A stretch of 64,000 nt of DNA. Source: Tilletia caries (Eukaryota; Basidiomycota; Exobasidiomycetes; Tilletiales; Tilletiaceae). Below are positions 11,056-20,928 of this stretch, piece by piece. Numbering within the stretch: position 1 is the stretch's first letter; each line of letters starts with the position of its first letter. A model generated the notes under the pieces. It was not told where the DNA came from and did not search any database. It saw only the letters and a program-made list of their open reading frames with translations. The position numbers and the translations under genes were made by a program. The stretch is from contig JALUTQ010000020.1 of NCBI GenBank assembly GCA_032718865.1, positions 868,001-932,000 on the forward strand, read 5' to 3'.

Positions 11056-11155
11056 GAGGCGGGTCTGATCGCGTGGCTCGGACCTCGGTGCGTTTTTCCA
11101 AAAAAAAAATTAAATTAAAATTCCCTCATCGGGTCAAGCTTTTCGCAAAGTCCTG

Positions 11156-11717
11156 TAACACGGCTTGTTCCAGGTTCAACTGCGGGAGAAAAGTGACAAG
11201 TCTATTCATTCAGTTGTTCCTGATTTGGGAAAGGCACCTCGTAGCTTGGCGCAATGCCGTTGCTTGCAATTTTCCGATCCGCCGGCCGCCAGTCGCCACC
11301 AATGTCCGACACGTTTCTCCAGAAGACCCTTTTGCATGTGGACGTGAGGTATGTACACCGCCGCGCGAGTGAAACTACCCTAGGAGGGTCCGGTAAGACG
11401 TCCGGGGGTGGTCTCTCCAAAAATGCTCCTCCAAGGCGTATCTGCGCTCCATTTTTAAAGGGTCTGGGCAAAATGCTCCCAGGACCCTCTTCGCCCAAAA
11501 CGTCCCAGGAGCATCCTGGCGCCAACACTCTGGGGGCCATCCTGTCAATACTATTCGTGAACGATCTCTCACTTATATGATCTCAGGAGCATCCCACAGG
11601 CCACTGACACCAGTAACAAATATGAATAGAAAGCGAAATTGGATTGCGATAGTGAGCCATAGCATACAGGCACTAGGCAGGGAAAAGAGAGGTCAGTCGA
11701 CCGAGACGCCTCCGCCC
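11156..11717. other. Intergenic stretch with a dispersed repeat
   Basis: No supported gene. It contains a roughly 110-140 bp repeat (about 11235-11350) whose inverted partner lies near 15486-15625, then an unassigned stretch with recurring GGGTCC/AGGACCCT and AGGAGCATCC words (11385-11520). Confidence 0.4.
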
Positions 11718-12967
11718 TCAAGTAAATACCCTCCCAGCCCCCGTGTCTTGAACCGCCCACCGTAGACCGTCGCGCTTCTGAAAAGGAGGATTGAAAGTAT
11801 CAGCAAGAAGCGAAAGTTGGCACTTGGGACTTTGGGAGGGAAAACTCACTGACTGGGGCTTGATGATTGAAGAAACCGCAATCCGACTCTGAAGAGGTAA
11901 GTCATACTCACCTTCGAACAGGTAGTATGCTAGAAAGGCGAGAAGCGCAAAGTAGTCAGTGTGCATGCGCTCGTCAGATGTCGACGTCCGACGAAGACAA
12001 GCTACTCACACTATCCTCGCAACCGGCGCGCATCGCCCACTCCCATGTAGGGGCTGCCAAGGAGGGAAGGAGGAAAGGGACAAAGAAGTCAGACTGGAGC
12101 AGATGCTAGAGAGGAACACGAAGCAGAGGCAAGAACGAACCAACGCGGACTGATAAAAGGGCGATGTTGAGCTGCAGAGGGAGATCAGAGAGGGGATTGA
12201 CACGAGAGGAAGAATAGGGCCTATAGGAGAGGATGGGGAATATGTTGGTCAGCGGTGCGAGCGGAAGATAGAGACAGCGGCCTGTATGCTCACGATTAGC
12301 GTCTGATATCTGCCGCGAATGAGGTTCGGAAGCTGTGAGACAGTGAGTGAGTGAAGAGGATGAACAAGAAGTCAGACCAGGGCAAGAATGGGAGAAGATC
12401 AAGAAGCAAAGACATACCATGCATCTGGTAGTATAGTTGCTGCTCTGCTGCTGTGGGGATGATGATGTCGATGACAAGCGCGAAAGAATGCAGAAGAGGG
12501 GATGAAGAAGCACTCACTGTGACCTTGCTGCTGTTGTGCTGATGCTGCTGTTGTGCGGAAGTGGCGTGTGTGAGGATGTGGTGGTGGAGAAGAAGGAGAC
12601 GTCGGTTCAGAGGGGGAAAGGGGCGAGGCAGAGAGGTCAGTGCGAATGAAGAATTAATGAGGGGCTCGAGCGCATCGGAAGCGCCGAACTGGCGGAGCTT
12701 GGGCCATGCTGGTGCAGGATGCCGGATGCGGTGGACGAGGAAGATCGTGTGAGGACGGCCGATGGAGAGGAGAAGGCCAGGCACAGTGCTGCTGCTGCTG
12801 TGCGCTGTGCGCTGGCGATGCGAGACGAGGCAGTAAGTCCCAGGGTGGTTGTCATGCTGATTTGCTCCGGGGACAGTCGACTCACCGATGCTGCTGGGAA
12901 GGCTTTGTACTCGTATGCTGGGCCATCCAGGGACCATGAGGATGCTCCCAGGATGATTTGCCTCCAC
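11718..12967 (-). CDS. Uncertain multi-exon gene
   Basis: The minus strand has a run of plausible short introns. Donor/acceptor pairs include GTGAGT..CACAG near 12517-12447, GTATGT..CACAG near 12416-12331, and GTGAGC..TATAG near 12295-12220. Joined pieces read like protein (YYQMHASEPHSRQISDAN; TWEWAMRAGCED; YYLFEG; RDGLRWAVQDTGAGRVFT and a stop near 11718). Exons are very short, I could not settle the model, and no family is recognised. It may be a small membrane or organellar protein, a non-coding transcript, or chance. Confidence 0.3.
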
Positions 12968-13443
12968 AACGGTCCAAGGATGATCGGCAGAAAACGTTCA
13001 AAATACATTGTTGTGACTCAATTCTCAGACTCATCCCCAGACGCTCCGGCCAAACCATCCTCAGACTGCCTACACCTCCAAATCACCCATGGGCCAGTTC
13101 ACTCGTTTGGCGGTGTATGGAGATGCGCAGGGTTTGGTTGATTTAAGTTTCGCGATGAGATAAGGGCGTAAGGCGTAAGGGGGAGTAAGGGTCACACGGG
13201 CACAGATGTCGCTGGTTGATGCTTTTGTGGCTGTAGCGTATCCTCTGGTGCAAAGGGTTCTGTCAGCTCAGACCGCCAGTCGATGGTACGGTATATAGTT
13301 TTCGTCACCGCAACGTTATGCCGTGAACATGGATCCGTACGTATCTCTTTAAAGACTCAGCAGCTCCTTCCCTCCCAGCCAACCCCCACACACACACACG
13401 CTTCTTCTTCTTTCACTTTTGAACTTTCATCGCTTCATCTCAC

Positions 13444-15219
13444 ATGCTCACCATGGCCACGCTCAGTACTGAATCCACCAAGCTCATCGAGTTAATCACC
13501 TCAGCAACGTCTACCATCGAAAACGCCTACGCCTCCAACAACCAAGTTCTTCCCACTTTGGCGATTGGCGGGCGCGCGGAGGGAGGCGTCGAGGCCGCCG
13601 CTTCGGACCGCGGGCAGGGCACCCTTCCTTCTGCCGAGTTTGTGCAGGCGGTTCAGTTGCTCCAAGGCGCAACTACTCAACTCCTGGCCCAGCTCATTCC
13701 CCCGCCACTCTACTGTGCGAAGCTCGCACTGAGCTCGCTTGACTCGGCTTCCATCGGCGTCGTCGCCAGTAAGTCGTAAGAAATTCCTTCATGCGTGGAT
13801 GCACCATCTGACAGTTTGAGATTCAATCACAGAGCACCATGTTGCCGATATAATCCACAAGCATGACCCCGACGCAACAAAGGGTGTTCCTATCGCCACG
13901 ATCGCACAAGAAGCCGGTATCGACTCCCGTCACCTCGCCCGAATCCTCCGCTCTCTTGCCTCACAGCACGTCTTTCTCGAGCTCGCTCCGGACGTCTTTA
14001 CCAACACTCGTCACGCGGGCCCACTCCGCTCCAACACGTCTACATCCTGCGTCAATGCCTATATAAGCTTGATATATGACGTACTTCCCGCCGCAAGCAA
14101 GCTAGATGAGTGCCTTTCGGATAAAGAACACTCCTCCGGATTTTCAGCCGCTCATTCGGGAGCGGCGCGTGCCTTGGGTGGCGTCTTCTGGGACGTGCTT
14201 GCGAAGGACCCGGAACGGGGACGGATCTTCAATGAGGCCATGAAGGAGAGCACTGAACACATCAGCATCGGAGACAGCATCTTTGAGGACGTACCATGGG
14301 AGAATGACTTTGCAGTCAAGAACCCGAAGGGGGTCTTTGTTGACGTCGGTGCCGGCGCGGGACATCAGGCTCTTCGTATCGCACCGAAGCTGCCCGGCTG
14401 GGAGTTTGTGATTGAGGACCTTCCTAACGTGCTTGAAGCGAGTGCTAAGGAGGTGAGTGTACACCCTTCCCTGCCCCATTAGGCTTCATATCACATGGCA
14501 GTGCGCTCACTTTCAAGCCCGCGACTCTTTCGCCAGCTTTGGACTACGCGCGGATCGCAGTACAACTACAGACTCGTGCCACAGAACTTCTTCGAGGCTC
14601 AAAGTGTGAAGGGCGCGGACGTGTACTACATGAAGCACATCATCGTGAGTTATTATAGCGCTGGCAAAGGTGCACTGTCGGTTGTATATTCACAGACTCC
14701 TTCTCATACCTTGCCACAGCATGACTGGCCGTGAGTACTCTGAAAGGCCGCCAGCTTTGAGGCGAAGTCTCAAACTACGATCTTTGGCCCTGTTTCTTTG
14801 CCTCCATTCAGCGACAAGGAGAGCGTCCAGATCCTGAAGAACATTCGAGACGTCGCTGATCCATCCCGGACCCGACTCCTCATCTCTGACGTTGTTATCG
14901 AGCCCGCCCTGCCGCCCACTCCTTCCTCGGCACCTCTGCTTGCCAGCCTAGGAGGAGGCACTAGTATGGCTCACAGCTACGGTGAGTGGCTCGTTCCTCG
15001 CCAGGAGTGCTCGCAGAGCTGCACCTGCATCTCAATTGCGCTAACCACTCGTGCCTCTTTTGGCCAGATATGGCCATGATGGCCCTTCTTGAGGCACAAG
15101 AACGGACAAAGGCCGAGTTCGAAGAGAACGTCCTTGCACCTGCCGGGTGGAAGCTTGTCAAAATCCACAAGATCCGGTCGTATTACCGGCTCTCTGTCCT
15201 GGAGTGTGTTCCAATCTGA
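13444..15219 (+). CDS. SAM-dependent O-methyltransferase
   Basis: This is a class I plant/fungal-type O-methyltransferase (Methyltransf_2 family), transferring methyl from S-adenosylmethionine to a hydroxyl group, often on a polyketide or phenolic. At least five introns interrupt it. The N-terminus includes a dimerisation/winged-helix region (VPIATIAQEAGIDSRHLARI LRSLASQHVF). The SAM-binding glycine loop is VFVDVGAGAGHQ, followed by the acidic EDLPNVL. The catalytic-base motif HDWP is formed at a junction (KHII, then HDWP). The C-terminus is AGWKLVKIHKIRSYYRLSVLECVPI. The start is the ATG at 13444, with a second at 13453. No other biosynthetic gene lies beside it, so its substrate is unknown. 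Confidence 0.88.
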
Positions 15220-15954
15220 GGCCTGGGAGGACCTGCTGGGCTTTCAGACAGATGTGAATCTGCGTCCACGGCATAACGTTGCGGTGACTAAAACAACACA
15301 CTGCACCATCAACGCATCAACTGGCGGTCTGAGAAGGGTCGATCAGCTCCCTTTGCACCAGAGGATACGTACTCTCCAGCCCCAAAAACATCAACCAGGG
15401 AAATCCGACTCCTTCCACTCTTCCTGCTCCCCCTTATCTCATCATAAAACTGAAATGAATCAACCCCATGATGCCGCATCTCCTCCCGTCCACACGCAAA
15501 AGGGTCTGCTGGAAGAAAACATGTCGGACATCGGTGGCGACTGGCGACTTGCAGACTGCGGTCGGCGGATCGGAAGATTGCAGCAACGGAATTGTGCATG
15601 ATTGTTCATGGTTTGCGCCAAGTTACTTAGTGAATACAGTACGAGGTAATCCGCTCTCAATGTAAATTATGGAAGGGCGGCGCCGGGTCTGAGCACTGGG
15701 GCGGCCGTCTTTCAACCCGTTTTCCGCGCTGACTTTTTCATCCTCTTTTCCTCTCCTGTTACGGATATCCTCGTCTTCCTTCCGCCTTCCTTTCCCTTCC
15801 CTTCCCTTCCCTTCCCTTCCCTTCCCTTCCCTTCCCTTCCCTTTCCTTCCCTTTCCTTCCCTTCCCTTTCCTTTCTCCTCACATCGTTTCTCTTCCCTGC
15901 TCTTCGTGCCAGAACACCAACAGCCAGTACACCTCGATCCAACAGGGTCTCAAG
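15220..15954. other. Intergenic region with inverted repeat copy and CCCTT microsatellite
   Basis: No gene is supported. At about 15486-15625 lies the inverted partner of the repeat near 11235-11350. Around 15778-15885 there is a long imperfect (CCCTT)n tract, giving a strongly pyrimidine-rich plus strand just upstream of a small secreted-protein gene. Confidence 0.6.
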
Positions 15955-16227
15955 ATGAACCGCACCGTGTTCCCTGCTCTGATTGCGTTGCTTTGCATCG
16001 CCTCCGTCGCGAACACCAAGCTCCTCACTCCGGTAGGTTGGTTTATCAGCTATGTGCCGGTCCAAGGTCGAGCTGAACGTTATTCATAGTTTCCATACGT
16101 TTCCCAGCGTGCCAACACGTACGATCAGAAATGCCGTGCCAGGCTCGGGCCAACGAGCGAGAGGTACCGTACGTGCCTCGTGCACTGTAACAATGTACGG
16201 AAGCTGAACAAGAAGGGTGGCTGTTGA
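15955..16227 (+). CDS. Small secreted cysteine-containing protein, 65 aa
   Basis: Exon 1 (15955-16032) encodes a signal peptide (MNRTVFPALIALLCIASVAN). A phase-0 intron with GTAGGT donor ends at TTCCCAG, and exon 2 (16108-16227) encodes the mature part with four cysteines (DQKCRAR, YRTCLVHCNN, GGC at the very C-terminus). Spliced length is exactly 65 codons plus TGA. The family is not recognised; it resembles fungal effector-like or antimicrobial small secreted proteins in size and composition only. A possible related exon with eight cysteines follows at 16287. Confidence 0.5.
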
Positions 16228-16286
16228 AGGTGAGTAATAGCTCAACGTGTTCCGGTTACAACGTAATGTTGAAGAGGTACTGAAAT

Positions 16287-16520
16287 GTGGCATGCTGCAT
16301 GTACCTCAACTTGGACCGGACCGAGAATTCCCACTACGTCGACCGCAAGCACGTAACAACCAACCGGGACGCCCTCATAGACTGCCAAGGCTACCGAGCT
16401 TTCTGCGCTCCACTCGGATTGACGACGAAACCTTGCGCGACGAACACGTTGATGTGTCTGCTGGACTGCAACAAGACGGATCCTAATAATCCGAGCAAGT
16501 GCATCGAGCACAGCCGCTGA
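16287..16520 (+). CDS. Possible second cysteine-rich exon or gene
   Basis: An open frame encodes a cysteine-rich segment (ACCMYLNLDR, LIDCQGYRAFCAPL, KPCATNTLMCLLDCNK, SKCIEHSR, stop) with eight cysteines. It has no ATG of its own at the left end, so it would need an upstream exon or could be an alternatively spliced continuation of the 65-aa gene (a GTGAGT follows its stop at 16231). No family is recognised. Confidence 0.3.
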   Translation: MACCMYLNLDRTENSHYVDRKHVTTNRDALIDCQGYRAFCAPLGLTTKPCATNTLMCLLDCNKTDPNNPSKCIEHSR

Positions 16521-17507
16521 TGGCTTACAATGGGCTCGCGCGTGAGCAGCAATTGCTCGTCAATATGGGGACATTTATTGGAGTAACCTGGGTAAGTTCG
16601 TGGCTGTCTCACTTAATAACTCTCACTTCACGTCCTTCCCCAACTCTGCTGCACAGCTCCCTTCCCTCCCTTTCTGGCCAGTTCCCCATCCTCCGGGGCC
16701 CACTGTACCACGATCCTCGACTCACAGCAGTGTTCGAAACTACCCCCCTCCTCTGATTCTATTTGTCACTGTTTCGGATTCAATCGAATGATCTCTTCCT
16801 GAACGCAACTTGCAAAAAAAGCCTGCCGAAAACATGCCAACGGCGCCTGGACGCAGAACCTTGCAAGGAAACTGCAGGTGCAAGGAGAGCGAAAATTAGA
16901 AAATATCGGAAAGAGACGCGACTGAACGTGGCGAGTTGACCCATCACTTCGCTCGACTTGCTCGCTATACGCTCTGTTCAAGGACCCACCCCACCTCCCC
17001 GGGTCCTCCCCCATTTCCGTCTGCGCCGCCCCAACGCTTAGGGTCACCGACGTGCGAGAGGGAACGCTCTTATACCAACCCTCACTGTACACGCTGTGCA
17101 TAGGCACAAGTAGCTGTAGACAAGTATCGAGTCTTTGACATTAATAACGTAGCCACGTCACTGAGTGAGCAACCCTGAGGAGCACAACGCAAAGCAAAGG
17201 CAATAGAGCGATCTCTCACTCACGTCCCTACCCCCACCCCGCTCTGCTGTACAGCTCCCTCTTCCCCTTTCTGACCACTTCCGCATCCTTCAAGACCCCA
17301 CCTTGTCACGTTCCTCCATTCGGAGCAGTATGCCCCCTCCTAACACCGATTTTGTTTGTTATTTTTCTTTCGAAGCGTTCCTCATTCCTCGTCTATTCCC
17401 TTCTTGAACGCAACTTCGCAAAAGCCTGTCGAAAACATGTCGACGACGCTACGTTGGGGGGAATGAGTATCACAGGGCAAAGCAATCGTCTATGGCTCAG
17501 CTGACGA
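16521..17507. other. Intergenic region with a diverged direct duplication
   Basis: No gene is supported. Two related blocks, about 16617-16850 and 17213-17455, share a CTGCTG(C/T)ACAGCTCCCT start and a TTGAACGCAACTT..AAAAGCCTG(C/T)CGAAAACATG end in the same orientation. Confidence 0.45.
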
Positions 17508-19287
17508 TCAATCGTCATCGTCACTATTTCCGAACAACGCATTGATCAGATCGTCCGAGTCCTCTCCCTCCTCTTGTTCCCCCTCTTGGAATTGATGCCC
17601 ATCTCCCTCGCCTTCCTGCATCAATACCTCCTCATCATCAATCTCTCGCTCATTATCCCCCTCAACCTCATCCCCCTCCTCTTCTTCTCCTCCTTCACCA
17701 CCCTCGTCAGCGTCACTATCATCCTGCTCCTGCCCCTCCCCTTCGTCCACATCCACAATCTCAATCTGGATGAGACCCGTGACGAAGATGAAGCTCACAA
17801 CCCCAACGACGGCGGAGCTGATCCAGATGATGCGACCCCAGCCCAGATTCTCAGGCCTGAGAAGCGACGAAGCCGTCGACGAGGAGGAGGAGTCCGGGGG
17901 TGGACGAGCGGCGCGACGCGGGTAGATATAGGAGCGCATGGATGACCAGGCGCGGACGGGTGCTGAGAGGGCGGAGGAGGCGAGGTACCCAGCCGCCGCA
18001 GAGAGCGAGACCGATGATGGCGTTGATGATGATGATGATGAGGAAGAATTCCGAGCGACGTGAATACGTTGTGTTTCCGTAGACTTCCATTCCCACTGCG
18101 TCTCCGCGGCCGAGGCCGAGGCAGAGGCAGAAGGACCTCCTTCCACACCCACAGGCTGGACCGCCCACAGCCGCTGCGCCAATCGAGTCGTATGGGCCAC
18201 TAGGGCCGGATACTGGGTGCGCAACAGAGAAGCCATGGGCGTGCTGGCTCCCAACTTGTCCGCGGATTTGGGGGGAAGGAGGAGCACGGGCGCGATGACG
18301 CTGAAGAGGTGCGCGTCGAGGGAGGTCGGGCTGGAGGTGCCTAGGAGCCAGGAGGTCTTGTTCAGGTCTTGCTCGAGGGCGGCGTTGAGGACGTCCAGGG
18401 ATCCTTCTGCGATGGAGGTTAGCTGGGATTACAAGCGTCTGTCAGTGCTAGGAGAAAATAGAAAGCAGGCATCGGGTTGATGGGGAAAGGAACAAAGAGA
18501 AACACACCTTGGCTCGTTCCCAGCCAATGACAATTTCCTTCCGACTCGAACCTTTGAGACCAATCTTTGCATCCTTCTCCCCAGCTCTCACCCTCGCGGG
18601 CCCATCCTGCTTCCCACCCGCAGGCGGTTTCCCCAACCGCCGACCTTTCCTCGTCCGCGTTTCCCTCTCGCGCTCTTCCTCCGGACTACCCGCGAGACCC
18701 CAAATCCCGCGCCGCCCAAGCTGCGCCTGAACACTCGCGCGCAAGCGCGGTCGAACCTGAACAGGCGCACCCAGCACCATCCCTACCTTCGCTCCCCACG
18801 AGCTCGGGGCCTTCTGGCCGGGGGAGTAGGTGTACGTAGGCACGGCGAGGGCGGCGAAGTTGTGCTGATGGGAGAAGAGGGCGTGCAGCGTGATGGGCTC
18901 GAGCTGGTGGGTGAGTACGGCGTGCAGGGCTGTTGCGCGTGATGAGAGTAAGGGAGTCGAGCGGAGGGCGTCGTCGATGGAGGGCCGCTGTTGTGCTGCG
19001 TTGGGGGTGCGTGCGTAGGTCTCGATGGGGCGGATGCCGTGCAGTGCGTCGGTGCGTGCGGCATAGGCGTGAGAATCGCTGAACTCGAGGCGGGGCACGG
19101 TGGCGTGCAGGAGGGCCGAGGGCGTGGCGAGCGTGAGGGTGTGTTGCTCGTGGGCTGGCAGCAGTCGGAGGAGCGAGGCGGCGTACAGCGACGGCGGGTC
19201 GAGCGTTGGCAGTGCGACGGGCACCGACTCGTCCGCTGCTGCTGCTGGCGTCGGATCGAGTGCGCCCCAGAGAAACAGCGTTGGCAT
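17508..19287 (-). CDS. SAM37: Metaxin/Sam37-like mitochondrial outer-membrane assembly protein
   Basis: Two exons (19287-18508 and 18422-17508, intron 85 bp, phase 0) encode 564 aa. The N-terminus (MPTLFLWGAL...LPTLDPPSLYAASLLRLL) matches the glutathione-transferase-like start of metaxin/Tom37. The middle keeps metaxin-like YTYSPGQK and DAHLFSVIAPVLLLP. One C-terminal membrane span (IIWISSAVVGVVSFIFVTGLI) is followed by a long acidic tail ending NSDDDD. Sam37 works with Sam50 and Sam35 to insert beta-barrel proteins into the mitochondrial outer membrane. The gene is divergent from the 19617 gene, with a (TGAG)n tract between. Family fit is good but the sequence is divergent, so metaxin is an alternative name. 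Confidence 0.7.
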
Positions 19288-19315
19288 CTTCGCACCTGTT
19301 TCTTGCTGTATCTGA

Positions 19316-19351
19316 GTGAGTGAGTGAGTGAGTGAGTGAGTGAGTGAGTGA
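19316..19351. repeat. (TGAG)n microsatellite
   Basis: About nine tandem TGAG units lie 30 bp upstream of the SAM37-like start codon, in the shared promoter region with the divergent gene. Confidence 0.9.
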
Positions 19352-19616
19352 CGATGGAACTCTCCAAAACGTCCAGTCATCCTTTTCTTCCCCAGTGAGT
19401 GGCGCACGTGACAGCAACACTTCGGCACAACCAAACACCGAAACGAGCGCGTCGCGTGTCGCGTGCTGATCAGTGCGACGCGTCTCAGAAACATCCAAAT
19501 CAAATGCTGGCTGGCTGACTGCGTTCGTTCCTTGCCCTTGCCTTCCTTCCACACTGAGCCATCCTCACCTTCGTCCTCCTCCTCCTCGTTCTCGACAGCG
19601 CCAGCCAAAGCACAAG

Positions 19617-20708
19617 ATGGAGTTCAGCATGAACCACAGCACGCTCCCCTTCGCCTCCCTCTCGTCCTCGCCACCCAGACACAACACTACCTCCACCAGC
19701 ACCAGCAGCGCCGCATCCAGGCCACGCTCAACACTCCCCCCGCTCAGCACACGCGCACAGGACAGACTCCATCAGCGCCGCACTGCCCTCTTCAAGCAGC
19801 CGCCTATAGTAGCACGAGCGGGAGTGGCAGGAGGAGGAGTAGGATTCGGATCCGGATCTAGATCGACGCCGCAGCAACGACAGCACAGGAGAAGACAACC
19901 TCAACACCTATCCTCCTCCTCTTCGCCCCCTTCCTCCCCATCCGCCTCCTCCACCCGCCAAATGCTGCCCTTCTCCTCCCCAACACCAAACACAGCGCGC
20001 CACACCTCCCTCCTCCAACCCGGCACACGCATACAGGAAGAAGAAGAAGAAGAAGAAGAAGACGACCTCGCCGCGCTCCAACTCCTCACCCCAAGCACAC
20101 TCCAAATACACGCCAAGATACGAGAACAATGCGAGCTCCTCCGGCGTCAATTACGCGCAGAGCGGGTCGAGCGCAGTAGAGGTGTTCAAGCTCACAGGTT
20201 GAACAGGGGTCTGGTCCAGCTCAGGGCGGGCGGGATGCAGCTTGATGATGACGATGTGGACGTGGACGTGGATGTAGAGGCGGAGTGGGAGCGCGAGGAC
20301 GAAGAGGTGAGTTATCCGTCCCCTTCCATCCATACATCTCCCCGGTATCACTCATCTCACATACCCCCGCAGCTCATCCGCCGAACCATGCTGCTCGAAC
20401 ATCGCAAATACATGCAGGCAGGCCTGCCCCCTTCCTCCTCCAACAACAATCAGCCCAACTCGGACTGGGACCTCGACCCAGACGACGCTGCGCAGCTCGA
20501 GCAGGAGATTATGTTCGAACAGCAGCAGCAGCAGCAGCATGCGGCGGGCGTGGGAGAGCATTGCGACGAGGACGACGAAGAGCGGGAGGAGAGGGAGTGG
20601 GAGGAGGCGGCTGCGCTGATGATGATGCAGATGGAGGCCGAGCAGCGGGCTCCGGGGACGAGTAAGGCCGGAACGCAGGACGACGACGATGAAATGCAAA
20701 TTTCATAG
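19617..20708 (+). CDS. Hypothetical low-complexity protein
   Basis: The ATG at 19617 (MEFSMNHSTLPFASL) opens a protein of 363 aa, or 341 aa if a 66 nt in-frame intron (20307-20372, GTGAGT..CCCGCAG) is removed, which is likely. It is rich in serine, proline and arginine at first, then has a run of eight glutamates, a helical segment (IHAKIREQCELLRRQLRAERVERS), an aspartate/valine repeat, a polyglutamine stretch and an acidic methionine-rich end. No domain is recognised. The composition suggests a mostly disordered nuclear or cytoplasmic protein. It shares a bidirectional promoter with the SAM37-like gene. Confidence 0.6.
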   Translation: MEFSMNHSTLPFASLSSSPPRHNTTSTSTSSAASRPRSTLPPLSTRAQDRLHQRRTALFKQPPIVARAGVAGGGVGFGSGSRSTPQQRQHRRRQPQHLSSSSSPPSSPSASSTRQMLPFSSPTPNTARHTSLLQPGTRIQEEEEEEEEDDLAALQLLTPSTLQIHAKIREQCELLRRQLRAERVERSRGVQAHRLNRGLVQLRAGGMQLDDDDVDVDVDVEAEWEREDEEVSYPSPSIHTSPRYHSSHIPPQLIRRTMLLEHRKYMQAGLPPSSSNNNQPNSDWDLDPDDAAQLEQEIMFEQQQQQQHAAGVGEHCDEDDEEREEREWEEAAALMMMQMEAEQRAPGTSKAGTQDDDDEMQIS

Positions 20709-20928
20709 CCTTCCTTTCCCCCTCAGCGTCGAGGGGGTTCATCCACAGCCCAGTCTCTAATTTATTCATTCACAGCACCCTCCAAATGGACTGACTGGTC
20801 AAACTTGAGATTTCACGATATTAAGAACCAGAACTGACTATGTACCAAGGTGCCCACCGAGACGGGATACACAGGTGCTTTTGGAGGAGACACACCACGG
20901 GACACGAGTGGCGAGAGATGGAGGTGCT

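Larger units (their letters stand above)
7251..11155. mobile_element. Tc1/mariner (IS630-type) element carrying two genes
   Basis: The termini CAGTGCATCGCGAAAAGCTT (7251) and, inverted, CAGGACTTTGCGAAAAGCTT (ending at 11155) agree at 21 of the first 25 bases. They start with the CAG typical of Tc1 elements and are flanked by TA (7249-7250, 11156-11157). Between them lie a transposase on the plus strand (7393-8438) and a convergent three-exon gene on the minus strand (9066-11055). At 3.9 kb it is about twice or more the usual Tc1/mariner length. It sits 37 bp from the end of the Fot1 element. Confidence 0.75.
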
